Source of the DNA: Alistipes sp.
GTDB lineage: Bacteria; Bacteroidota; Bacteroidia; Bacteroidales; Rikenellaceae
DNA: 17,014 nucleotides
Direction: 5' to 3'
NCBI GenBank assembly: GCA_017561105.1
Contig: JAFZDR010000049.1
Span: 1-17,014 of the forward strand
Each line of letters starts with the position of its first letter. The first letter of the stretch is position 1. The notes under the pieces are model-generated. The model ran no database searches. It had not been told where the DNA came from and saw only the letters and a program-made list of their open reading frames with translations. This document shows, in pieces, positions 1 through 5,777 of the stretch. Made by a program: the position numbers and the translations under genes.

Positions 1-252
1 CAGCCAAAGGTAGAGTGCTCGGAGTGCCCAAGTAAGGTTGATTGCCCAAAGAAGGCTGAGTGCGCAGAGGTAAAGTGCCCTGAGGCTAAGTGTGCAGAGT
101 GCCCTAAGAAGGCTGAGTGTACAAAGAAAGCCGAGTGCCCTGAAGCTAAGTGCGCGGAGTGCCCAAAGAAGGCTGAGTGCGCTACAAAATCGGAGTGCCC
201 AAAGCAAACTGAGTGTTGCCCAAAGAAAGCTGAGTGCCAACAGGCAAAATAG
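1..252 (+). CDS. Cys/Lys/Glu-rich repetitive C-terminal tail of an unidentified protein (5' end outside the window)
   Basis: Frame 1 is open from the window edge to TAG at 250-252, giving the last 83 residues of a protein. 16 of the 83 are cysteine; nearly all the rest are Lys, Glu, Ala and Pro, with almost no hydrophobic residues. The block PKKAEC occurs four times (residues 16-21, 35-40, 55-60, 74-79), and Cys at 6, 26, 46 and 66 marks a 20-residue period. Residues 26-40 and 46-60 are identical although their DNA differs at five places, all silent third positions; this supports this frame as the real coding frame. The family is not recognised. A metal-binding or redox tail of metallothionein type is possible from composition alone. 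The N-terminal part, which would identify the protein, is not in the window. A terminator-like hairpin follows 19 bases after the stop. Confidence 0.75.
   Translation, partial: QPKVECSECPSKVDCPKKAECAEVKCPEAKCAECPKKAECTKKAECPEAKCAECPKKAECATKSECPKQTECCPKKAECQQAK
76..195 (+). repeat. Two tandem 60-bp coding repeats in the Cys-rich gene
   Basis: Unit 76-135 and unit 136-195 each encode a 20-residue repeat beginning CPEAKCAECPKKAEC. The first 45 bases differ only at synonymous sites; the last five codons of each unit have drifted. More degenerate relatives of the unit lie on both sides (from base 16 and from base 196), so the array covers about four periods inside the window and may continue to the left of it. 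Confidence 0.8.
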
Positions 253-271
253 TCTCATTAGATAGACTCAT

Positions 272-311
272 AAACAGAGTTGCCCAACCAAATGGCTGGG
301 CAACTCTGTTT
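272..311. terminator. Hairpin terminator between convergent genes, probably bidirectional
   Basis: Bases 272-286 and 297-311 form a perfect 15-bp inverted repeat (aaacagagttgccca and its complement) around a 10-base loop. The stem ends in A/T runs on both sides, so an RNA from either strand gives a G/C-containing hairpin followed by U-rich sequence. It sits between the stop of the Cys-rich gene (252) and the stop of pdxB (313), so it can end both transcripts. Confidence 0.85.
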
Positions 312-312
312 C

Positions 313-1308
313 TTAAAAGTACTCTTCGCGGTAGTTATAGTTATTTCTCAACTGCTCGAACTCTCCCGGATTAGCTTGCAGGTCAGCACTTTCTGCGGCA
401 AGATCGCAGTATTGCTGGATTGTCGAGCATAGCTCCTGCCACGAAATCAACTTCGGCATAACAACCTCGACCTCAAGCGGTCGCCACTCTTTCAACGGCA
501 GATCGAAGTGGCGGGCAAGAGCCTGCACAGCCATTGCTGTAGCATTGGCCTTGCCTTGTGCCGAGTAGCCCGCTATATGAGGAGTTGCAACTAACGACTT
601 TGCAAGATAGTTGCCATCAATCTTTGGTTCATTCTCCCAGACATCCGTAACATAGGTCAAATCATCGCGCTTTGTCGCCTCGGTAGCCACGCACTCACCG
701 CGCGATGCGTTTATAAGCACCGCACCCGAATGTAACAGCTCTATATTCTCGCCATTTACAAGGTGTCGGGTTGTCGAGTTTAGCGGAGTATGAAGAGTTA
801 CGATATCGGCCTGTTGCAGCACCTCCTCGAGAGATACAAAGCCCAAGTGTTCCTGCTCCTCGCGCGGAGGGTCGGAACATACGGTACGGAAGCCCCAATG
901 CTCGGCATACTGTTTCACCAATTTGCCTACATTTCCCACTCCGACGACACCCAGAGTGCGCTCTTGCGGAGTAAAGCCGTCGCGCTTGGCAAGCATAGCC
1001 AATGCCGCTCCTACCCACTGCAAAACACCGCGTGCATTGCATCCTGCCGAAGTTGAAACTGCAATATTGTGAGTGCCGCAGTAGTCGAGGTCGATATGGT
1101 CGAAACCGATGGTTGCGGTGGCGATAAACTGCACACGCGACCCCTCGAGTAGAGCTCGATCGCAACGAGTGCGAGTACGAATAATCAAGGCATCTGCACT
1201 CTGCACGGCACTGCGTGTAAAGTGATTACCCTCAAGATATTCCACCTCGCAGAACGGTTCTAACACCCCTTGCAGAAACGGAATAGCACTATCGACCAAG
1301 ACCTTCAT
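313..1308 (-). CDS. pdxB: Erythronate-4-phosphate dehydrogenase
   Basis: 331-residue NAD-dependent D-2-hydroxyacid dehydrogenase of PdxB type, which oxidises 4-phosphoerythronate in the DXP-dependent pathway to pyridoxal phosphate; cytosolic. Visible features are the Rossmann motif GVGNVG (residues 123-128), the catalytic Arg in NASRGE (R203), Glu in DVWENEP (E227) and His in ATPHIAGYS (H244), and a C-terminal tail resembling the PdxB dimerisation domain but shorter than in the E. coli enzyme (331 against about 378 residues). The Arg-to-Glu interval is about five residues shorter than I recall for E. coli PdxB, so the helix after the Arg is trimmed. The ATG at 1308 gives a normal N-terminus (MKVLVDSAIPF). 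It is a single gene, divergent from the FKBP pair and convergent with the Cys-rich gene. A related dehydrogenase with another substrate is less likely. Confidence 0.88.
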   Translation of the reverse strand: MKVLVDSAIPFLQGVLEPFCEVEYLEGNHFTRSAVQSADALIIRTRTRCDRALLEGSRVQFIATATIGFDHIDLDYCGTHNIAVSTSAGCNARGVLQWVGAALAMLAKRDGFTPQERTLGVVGVGNVGKLVKQYAEHWGFRTVCSDPPREEQEHLGFVSLEEVLQQADIVTLHTPLNSTTRHLVNGENIELLHSGAVLINASRGECVATEATKRDDLTYVTDVWENEPKIDGNYLAKSLVATPHIAGYSAQGKANATAMAVQALARHFDLPLKEWRPLEVEVVMPKLISWQELCSTIQQYCDLAAESADLQANPGEFEQLRNNYNYREEYF

Positions 1309-1332
1309 AATCCGTAAAATACTCTATCGTTG

Positions 1333-1340
1333 CAAATTTA
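1333..1340 (-). promoter_or_regulatory. Bacteroidota -7 promoter element for pdxB
   Basis: On the minus strand this reads TAAATTTG followed by C, fitting TAnnTTTG(Y). It would start transcription near 1329, leaving a leader of about 20 bases before the ATG at 1308. A second match, TATTTTTG, lies just upstream (1344-1351). No convincing TTTG -33 box is at the usual distance from either, so the choice between them is uncertain. Confidence 0.55.
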
Positions 1341-1394
1341 ACACAAAAATAGCATGTTTTACACAAGGTTACGATGTTTTTATCTAATTTTTTG

Positions 1395-1402
1395 TAAATT
1401 TG
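1395..1402 (+). promoter_or_regulatory. Bacteroidota -7 promoter element for the first FKBP-like gene
   Basis: TAAATTTG followed by T matches the -7 consensus. Transcription would start near 1406, which rules out the TTG codon at 1407 as start and favours the ATG at 1428 or 1434. No clear -33 TTTG is visible. The surrounding stretch (ctaatttttt-g-taaatttg) closely resembles the promoter of the efflux operon at 10683-10702. Confidence 0.6.
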
Positions 1403-1427
1403 TCGCTTGTATTGTCAGTTTTATCAA

Positions 1428-2105
1428 ATGAATATGATGAAATATACTAAATATATCGCAGTTGCGTTACTCTTTGGAGCGATGTTTATGGCGTGCAACA
1501 AGGGTAAAAATGTATTGAGCACCAACTCCGACACACTCGCCTATGTCATTGGATTGAATATGGGAGCCGTACTTATGGAGATGGACTCTACGCTCAATGT
1601 CGAGGCTGTATGCGAGGCAATACGCGACACCTACAAGGATTCGCAGAAGATGACCTTGGAGGAGGGTCGCAACTTCTATCTCGCCGAGAAGACCTACTTC
1701 GTACACGAGAAGGCGAAGGCCTATCAGGAGCAGTACCTTACCGACCTGAGCAAGCGCGATCGTAAGTATGCTCGCACCCGCAGCGGTGTAACCTACAAGA
1801 TTTTGCGTCTGGGCGACCAGAGCCATCAGGGTTCGATGTCTTCGCGCGACACTGTGCGTATCGTCTACACCATTACCGACGAATCGGGTCGTGAATATGT
1901 TACGAACGACACTTTGCGAGATTCGTATCGCAACCTCGTAAAGGGCTTGCAGGAGATTGTAAAGATTGCCGGCAAGGGAGCAAAGTTCAACGCCTGGTTA
2001 CCGTCGAAGACGGCATACGATGTTGCAGGAAACAAGAAGTTGGGTATCGAGGCAAACACCATGCTCAACTACGATGTCGAGATTCTCGATATCAAATATA
2101 GGTAG
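1428..2105 (+). CDS. FKBP-like lipoprotein with degenerate isomerase domain
   Basis: About 225 residues. A signal peptide (KYTKYIAVALLFGAMFMAC) ends at a lipobox Cys (about C23), indicating an exported lipoprotein. Next comes an FKBP N-terminal-type segment (SDTLAYVIGLNMGAVL, residues 34-49), a Lys/Glu-rich helical linker, and an FKBP-fold C-terminal domain (about 118-223). That fold is suggested by VRIVYT, the GLQE stretch where FKBPs have GWxE, and TMLNYDVEILDI. The Phe-Asp of the FDSS segment and the Trp of VIxGW are missing, so isomerase activity is doubtful and a chaperone role is more likely. ATGs at 1428, 1434 and 1437 are all possible; the promoter position excludes the upstream TTG. 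Downstream is a second, intact FKBP gene, so the pair probably arose by duplication. Confidence 0.75.
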   Translation: MNMMKYTKYIAVALLFGAMFMACNKGKNVLSTNSDTLAYVIGLNMGAVLMEMDSTLNVEAVCEAIRDTYKDSQKMTLEEGRNFYLAEKTYFVHEKAKAYQEQYLTDLSKRDRKYARTRSGVTYKILRLGDQSHQGSMSSRDTVRIVYTITDESGREYVTNDTLRDSYRNLVKGLQEIVKIAGKGAKFNAWLPSKTAYDVAGNKKLGIEANTMLNYDVEILDIKYR

Positions 2106-2112
2106 AGAAGAT

Positions 2113-2146
2113 AGCGCAAATTGCAAATTTTATTTATCTTTGCGCT
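2113..2146. promoter_or_regulatory. Promoter of the second FKBP gene, inside an 8-bp inverted repeat
   Basis: TATCTTTG followed by C at 2135-2142 is a -7 element, predicting a start near 2146 and a 44-base leader. Arms agcgcaaa (2113-2120) and tttgcgct (2139-2146) are perfect inverted repeats 18 bases apart. The right arm covers the end of the -7 box and the left arm lies in the -33 region. No TTTG is seen at -33. The arms could be an operator, or a weak terminator for the preceding gene. Confidence 0.5.
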
Positions 2147-2189
2147 CGTTTTGAATATTGAACACTAAACAATTATAATTACAAAAGCT

Positions 2190-3278
2190 ATGAAAAAGAC
2201 ATTTATGGTATTGGCAGCACTCGCTTGTGCTGCATTGACAATCTCTTGCGGAAGCAAGAATGTAAAGGTTGTTGAGGGCGACCACGGAACATTGGATTCG
2301 TTGTCGTACTGTCTCGGTTCTAACATCGGTTCGGGTGTAAAGTATCAGCTCGGCGATATTCCGTTCGAGATCGAGAGCGTTAAGTCGGGTATCAAGGGTG
2401 GCTTGACCGACAAGTCGAAGGTTTCGCACGAGGATGCTGTTAGCAAGCTCAGAACATTCTTCTCGCAGACCCTTCAGGAGCGTCGCGCAGAGCAGCAGGC
2501 TAAGATGGAGTCTGACTCTACTGCTACATTCCAGATTTTCGAGACTGCAGAGGAGTGCGAGGAGCTCTCGTATGCATTTGGTGTAGATGTAGGTAACAAT
2601 GTTCGCAAGAGCAACTTCCCTATCCAGTACCACTGGTTGCTAAAGGGCTTCCAGGATGCATGGGAGGAGAGCACCGAGATCTCGCACGAGGATGTTATGA
2701 AATACTTGCAGCACTACTTCATGGTAACTCGCCCAGCTGAGGCAGCTGAGCGTTCGGCTAAGTGGCTCGAGAAGAAGGAGAAGGCTTGCGGCGTTAAGAA
2801 GACTGAGAGCGGTTTGCTCTACAAGGTTGTTAAGGCAGGTGATTTGACTAAGGCTGCACAGAACGACGAGGATGTTGTAAAGGTACACTATGTAGGTAAG
2901 TTGCAGGATGGTACCATCTTCGATGCATCGCGTTTCGAGAATCGTTCGAAGGAGCAGCAGGAGATGATCCGTTTGCAGCAGCCAAGCCTCTTCGACGAGA
3001 AGGGCAACTTGTTGGAGGAGAGCGAGCCTATCGAGTTCCCACTCAACCGAGTAATCAAGGGTTGGACTGAGGGTATGAAGCTTATCGGCCCTGGTGGTAA
3101 GATCAAGTTGTACATCCCTGCTGACTTGGCTTACGGCCGTCGTGGTGGTGGTCAGTTGATCGGCCCTAACGAGGCTTTGGAGTTCGAGGTTGAGCTTCTC
3201 GAGGTTATCCCTGCAGCTGTAGAGGAGGCACCTGTAGCAGAGGAGGCTCCGGCAGCAGAGGCGCAGCCTGCAAAATAG
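2190..3278 (+). CDS. FKBP-type peptidyl-prolyl cis-trans isomerase, lipoprotein
   Basis: 362 residues. The signal peptide ends at lipobox Cys20 (LTISC). Two FKBP N-terminal-type segments follow (LDSLSYCLGSNIGSGV, about 35-50; EELSYAFGVDVGNNV, about 124-138), then an FKBP catalytic domain (about 228-340) and an Ala/Glu/Pro-rich tail (341-362). The usual active-site residues are present: Y234 (VHYVG), F244-D245 (IFDAS), F283, V288-I289, W292 (VIKGW), Y315 and F332. A stretch of some 30 residues rich in Gln and Glu is inserted between FDAS and FPLNRVIKGW, where classical FKBPs have a short loop. It probably catalyses proline isomerisation or assists folding in the periplasm or at the cell surface. 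Frequent GGT, CGT and AAG codons suggest high expression. It is preceded by a related gene with a degraded active site and followed by a terminator. Confidence 0.9.
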   Translation: MKKTFMVLAALACAALTISCGSKNVKVVEGDHGTLDSLSYCLGSNIGSGVKYQLGDIPFEIESVKSGIKGGLTDKSKVSHEDAVSKLRTFFSQTLQERRAEQQAKMESDSTATFQIFETAEECEELSYAFGVDVGNNVRKSNFPIQYHWLLKGFQDAWEESTEISHEDVMKYLQHYFMVTRPAEAAERSAKWLEKKEKACGVKKTESGLLYKVVKAGDLTKAAQNDEDVVKVHYVGKLQDGTIFDASRFENRSKEQQEMIRLQQPSLFDEKGNLLEESEPIEFPLNRVIKGWTEGMKLIGPGGKIKLYIPADLAYGRRGGGQLIGPNEALEFEVELLEVIPAAVEEAPVAEEAPAAEAQPAK

Positions 3279-3297
3279 TTATAGACCAACAGTTTTG

Positions 3298-3331
3298 AGT
3301 GGAGAGTTGAGATTCAGCTCTCCACTTTTTC
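3298..3331 (+). terminator. Rho-independent terminator after the FKBP gene
   Basis: agtggagagttga (3298-3310) pairs with tcagctctccact (3314-3326), 13 bp with one G-U pair, closed by a 3-base loop and followed by TTTTT. The stop of the opposing gene lies at 3330-3332. On the minus strand there is no T run after the stem, so it mainly serves the plus-strand gene. Confidence 0.85.
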
Positions 3332-3923
3332 ATCGTCTTTTGCGACGCTTAGGCAATTCGATATAGTCGGCATATACAATCTGCGTATGCGGATTAGAGG
3401 AGGTTATCTCTTGGCGAATAGCCTTTGTTCCATAGCGCACAAAGAGAAACTTTCGGGGTACGCGATGAACAATCTGCCGCAGAGTATCTACACTCTCGAC
3501 TCGGCACTCGGCAACGCCGTTACATATAGCGCCCTCAACACGCACCCAGTTGTCGCGCCAGCGGAAAAGCTGCAAAGTATCGCGCAGAATAACGGTATCG
3601 CGCAAAGGGGCGGAGAACTCCACCCTACTCTCGGTTGCAGCCTTTGCGGCGCTCTCCACTCGGCGCAGTCGAATGCCCAGATCGCGGATATGCTTTGCAT
3701 CGCGAGCACTTTGCTTTCGATATTCATCGAGTTTAAGTTGGAGGACAACCACCGATGCCGCCGACTCGTCGAGCCGCGACCTATAGAGTACGGTTTCGGA
3801 GGTTAGGGCCTCGTTGTTGTTGCGAAGTCGAAGAACTTCGCGGTGCGAATGGCTCATCAGAGCCACGCAGGCGATGAGCAACAAAGTAGTGCCCATCGCA
3901 TAGATGAGTAGTAATTTTTTCAT
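3330..3923 (-). CDS. Membrane-anchored coiled-coil protein of unknown function (DUF6549-like, tentative)
   Basis: 197 residues from the ATG at 3923; a longer reading from TTG at 3947 would start inside the -7 box and is rejected. Residues 1-23 are a positively started hydrophobic helix (MKKLLLIYAMGTTLLLIACV), a single N-terminal membrane anchor or uncleaved signal. Residues about 27-98 are charged and heptad-like (many Leu, Arg, Glu), a likely coiled coil. Residues about 100-190 look like a beta-rich domain (APLRDTVILRDTLQLFRWRDNWVRVEG) with two Cys at 134 and 140, and the end is very basic (PKRRKRR). I recall similar Bacteroides proteins, often near phage-like or mobile genes, but this is memory and not a search. 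The shape (short cytoplasmic end, one membrane helix, long extracytoplasmic coiled coil) resembles phage inner-membrane spanins. It stands alone with its own promoter. Confidence 0.65.
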   Translation of the reverse strand: MKKLLLIYAMGTTLLLIACVALMSHSHREVLRLRNNNEALTSETVLYRSRLDESAASVVVLQLKLDEYRKQSARDAKHIRDLGIRLRRVESAAKAATESRVEFSAPLRDTVILRDTLQLFRWRDNWVRVEGAICNGVAECRVESVDTLRQIVHRVPRKFLFVRYGTKAIRQEITSSNPHTQIVYADYIELPKRRKRR

Positions 3924-3929
3924 AAAACA

Positions 3930-3970
3930 AAAGGGATTTTGGTGCAAATATAACTCGCCAAAACCCCTTT
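3930..3970 (-). terminator. Imperfect hairpin ending the murB operon, loop holding the next promoter
   Basis: On the minus strand, after the stop at 3996, aaagggg-ttttgg (3970-3958) pairs with ccaaaa-tccc-ttt (3942-3930): 6 bp, one mismatch, 6 bp, then a T-rich tail (ttttgtttt) running into the ATG at 3923. The 15-base loop (3943-3957) contains the -7 box of the downstream gene. The hairpin can form only in RNA read through from the operon, not in RNA started at that promoter. Confidence 0.55.
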
Positions 3971-3975
3971 GTCAA
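3945..3975 (-). promoter_or_regulatory. Promoter of the coiled-coil membrane protein gene
   Basis: On the minus strand TTG (3975-3973) lies 20 bases upstream of TATATTTG (3952-3945), which is followed by C. Both elements and their spacing fit the Bacteroidota consensus. The predicted start near 3941 leaves a leader of about 18 bases before the ATG at 3923. Confidence 0.65.
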
Positions 3976-3995
3976 TATATATTTTTTAGAACAAT

Positions 3996-4703
3996 CTACT
4001 GCTGTTCTGCCTCTGCAACCCTCGCCGCAATCTTCTCGGCCATAATATCCATATAGCGATGTGAATCGAAACTGTGAAGCGCCGTTACTCCGCGATAATC
4101 TATGCAGAGCAGTTCCTTGGCATCGCGGAGTTCATCGACCATTATCGCCCCCTTCGAAATCGGGCGTTTAATCTTCGCAGAGGTGGTATAGGCAAGATCA
4201 AACTCCACACCCTCGCCCCTACGCGAAAAGCGAATTTCATCTTCAAACACCGCCACAACCGAGGCGCCATCTACAGCGAGAACCTCGCCCTGTTCATCCG
4301 CCCATATCGCTACACCCTCGTCGGATATTTGAGCCATTGCGCGGTTTAGTTCGAGAAGAGCCTCCTTTGCCGAGCTGTTCTCGACAATCAAATCGCCCGA
4401 CACGCGACAAAGATAACCTTGTGGTCGAAGTGCTCGCAACGAGAAGTTATTATATAGCAGCTCTACCGCCTCGACACTCACCTCGCTATCGCTGCTGCAT
4501 CGAACATACACCGCATTGGCGGTGCGCGGAGAGTAGCCTCCCTGCTGCAAGGCCTGGGCAACCGCTCTCTTCAACACCTCCGGAGCAACACCCACAGGCG
4601 CAAGGAACAACTTGCGCGAGAGTGCATCAAGGCGTGCATAATGCTCCTCGAAGTGGAGAGGTTCAAACCCTTGTGTGCGTATATGTTCGTAGATATAAGC
4701 CAC
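3996..4703 (-). CDS. Class IV aminotransferase-like PLP enzyme (possible aminodeoxychorismate lyase)
   Basis: 235 residues, starting at GTG (4703) two bases after the holA stop; the conserved N-terminal pattern (YEHIRTQGFEPLHFEEHYARLDAL) supports this start and translational coupling. The sequence fits fold-type IV PLP enzymes (branched-chain aminotransferase, D-amino-acid aminotransferase, PabC). K113 in ENSSAKEALLELN is a candidate Schiff-base lysine. 32 residues later VDGASVVAV (145-152) aligns with EGAGENLF of IlvE, whose Glu contacts the PLP ring nitrogen; here Asp replaces it. The C-terminal part (TTSAKIKRPIS, DELRDAKELLCIDYRGVTAL) follows the family pattern. Aminodeoxychorismate lyase for folate is the likeliest role, but no pabA or pabB lies beside it, so the substrate is open. 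It is the last gene of the murB-tilS-holA operon. Confidence 0.6.
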   Translation of the reverse strand: MAYIYEHIRTQGFEPLHFEEHYARLDALSRKLFLAPVGVAPEVLKRAVAQALQQGGYSPRTANAVYVRCSSDSEVSVEAVELLYNNFSLRALRPQGYLCRVSGDLIVENSSAKEALLELNRAMAQISDEGVAIWADEQGEVLAVDGASVVAVFEDEIRFSRRGEGVEFDLAYTTSAKIKRPISKGAIMVDELRDAKELLCIDYRGVTALHSFDSHRYMDIMAEKIAARVAEAEQQ

Positions 4704-4705
4704 TA

Positions 4706-5770
4706 TTACATCATTATTTTGAGGATAAACTCGCGCAAGAGCTCACCATTCGAGGCTCCGCCGTCGTCGATACCCTTGCTCTTGGCATCGTACTCGGCGC
4801 ACAAGCCTAAAATTTGGAACACCTTGCCATTTGGCCACTGCGGAGCGCGTCGCGAAATCTCCTTCAGGAAGAATGGAGAGTTGAGTCGCATGGCACGACA
4901 CATCTCGTTCTGATCGGGCATTGCCACACCTCGACGGCGAGCATCCCAACATATATAATTATAAGTAAAGAGTTGTCGGAACGAATCGTACAACACCTTA
5001 ACCGTTAACAACAGCGGATAGGCCTTCGGATTTTCGCCCATATACTGCGCTATGGTGAGAGCCTTCTCGAGCTGACGGTCGAGTATGGCATTGCTCAACT
5101 CGTAGTTATTGAACTGGCGCGAAATGCCGATATGGTTTTCGATATCCTCGGGCGTGATTGTGGTGCGCTCCTTAGGCAGCGACACAATCATCTTCTCGAG
5201 TTCGTTGCTTATCTTCGATATCTCCATACCGAGGTGAGCCACCAAGATTTTGCCACTTGCAGAGTCGAGTTTCAACCCCTTCGATGCAGCAAAACCCGAT
5301 ATCCAACGCTCCGCCTCATAGTCGCGCGGAGAGATAGAGTCGAATACTACGCCCTTAGCCTTAATGCTCTTGTAGAGCGGTGTTCGGCGATCCATAGCCT
5401 TACCCTTATGGCACAACACCAATATGGTTGAAGGCTGTGGCGATGCGGTATATGCGTTCAACAGCTCTATTTTCTCGAGTTGCTGTGCCTCCTTTACGAT
5501 AATCGCCTCGTACTCACCCATCATCGGCAGCTGTCGGCAATAGCTTGCCACAGTACCACCATCGGTATCGTTGCCATAGACCACAATCTGGTTGAAGGCT
5601 CGCATCGACTCGTCCATAATACCTTCGGTGAGGGCATCGCACAACGCATCTATAAAGTAGAACTCCTCGCCCTGTAACAGATATATAGGGGCGAACTTTC
5701 GCGCCTTTATATCAGCCATCAGACGATTAAACTCCGACTCACACGATGCAAATGTAACCTTCTCTGCCAT
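4706..5770 (-). CDS. holA: DNA polymerase III delta subunit
   Basis: 354 residues, the usual length for HolA, the clamp-loader subunit that opens the sliding clamp so it can be placed on primed DNA. The N-terminal AAA+-like fold is seen in FAPIYLLQGEEFYFIDALCDALTEGIM (about 25-52), without a working Walker A motif as expected for delta. It is followed by VVYGNDTDGGTVASYCRQLPMMGEYEAIIVKEAQQLEK and TILVLCHKGKAMDRRTPLYKSIKAKG, all typical of the family. The C-terminal helical collar domain includes NHIGISRQFNNYELSNAILDRQLEKAL. The ATG at 5770 is 7 bases after the tilS stop, so the two are cotranscribed. Nothing is truncated. Confidence 0.93.
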   Translation of the reverse strand: MAEKVTFASCESEFNRLMADIKARKFAPIYLLQGEEFYFIDALCDALTEGIMDESMRAFNQIVVYGNDTDGGTVASYCRQLPMMGEYEAIIVKEAQQLEKIELLNAYTASPQPSTILVLCHKGKAMDRRTPLYKSIKAKGVVFDSISPRDYEAERWISGFAASKGLKLDSASGKILVAHLGMEISKISNELEKMIVSLPKERTTITPEDIENHIGISRQFNNYELSNAILDRQLEKALTIAQYMGENPKAYPLLLTVKVLYDSFRQLFTYNYICWDARRRGVAMPDQNEMCRAMRLNSPFFLKEISRRAPQWPNGKVFQILGLCAEYDAKSKGIDDGGASNGELLREFILKIMM

Positions 5771-5777
5771 ATTTGAG

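Noticed and set aside
1..240. A Leu-rich open frame antisense to the Cys-rich gene
   Set aside because: It is a by-product of the GAGTGC-type repeat read on the other strand. The silent-site differences between repeat units and the stop just before the terminator support the plus strand.
251..268. Small inverted repeat agtct...agact overlapping the stop of the Cys-rich gene
   Set aside because: Only 5 bp and without a T run; the 15-bp hairpin just downstream explains termination.
1407..1427. TTG at 1407 as start of the first FKBP-like gene
   Set aside because: The -7 element at 1395-1402 places the transcription start at about the same position, and the residues before MNMMKYTKYI add nothing to the signal peptide.
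2172..2181. aattataatt palindrome in the second FKBP leader
   Set aside because: A 10-base palindrome made only of A and T is expected often by chance in an AT-rich leader.
3924..3947. TTG at 3947 as start of the coiled-coil membrane protein
   Set aside because: It overlaps the predicted -7 box and adds residues before an ordinary MKKLLL signal-anchor start.
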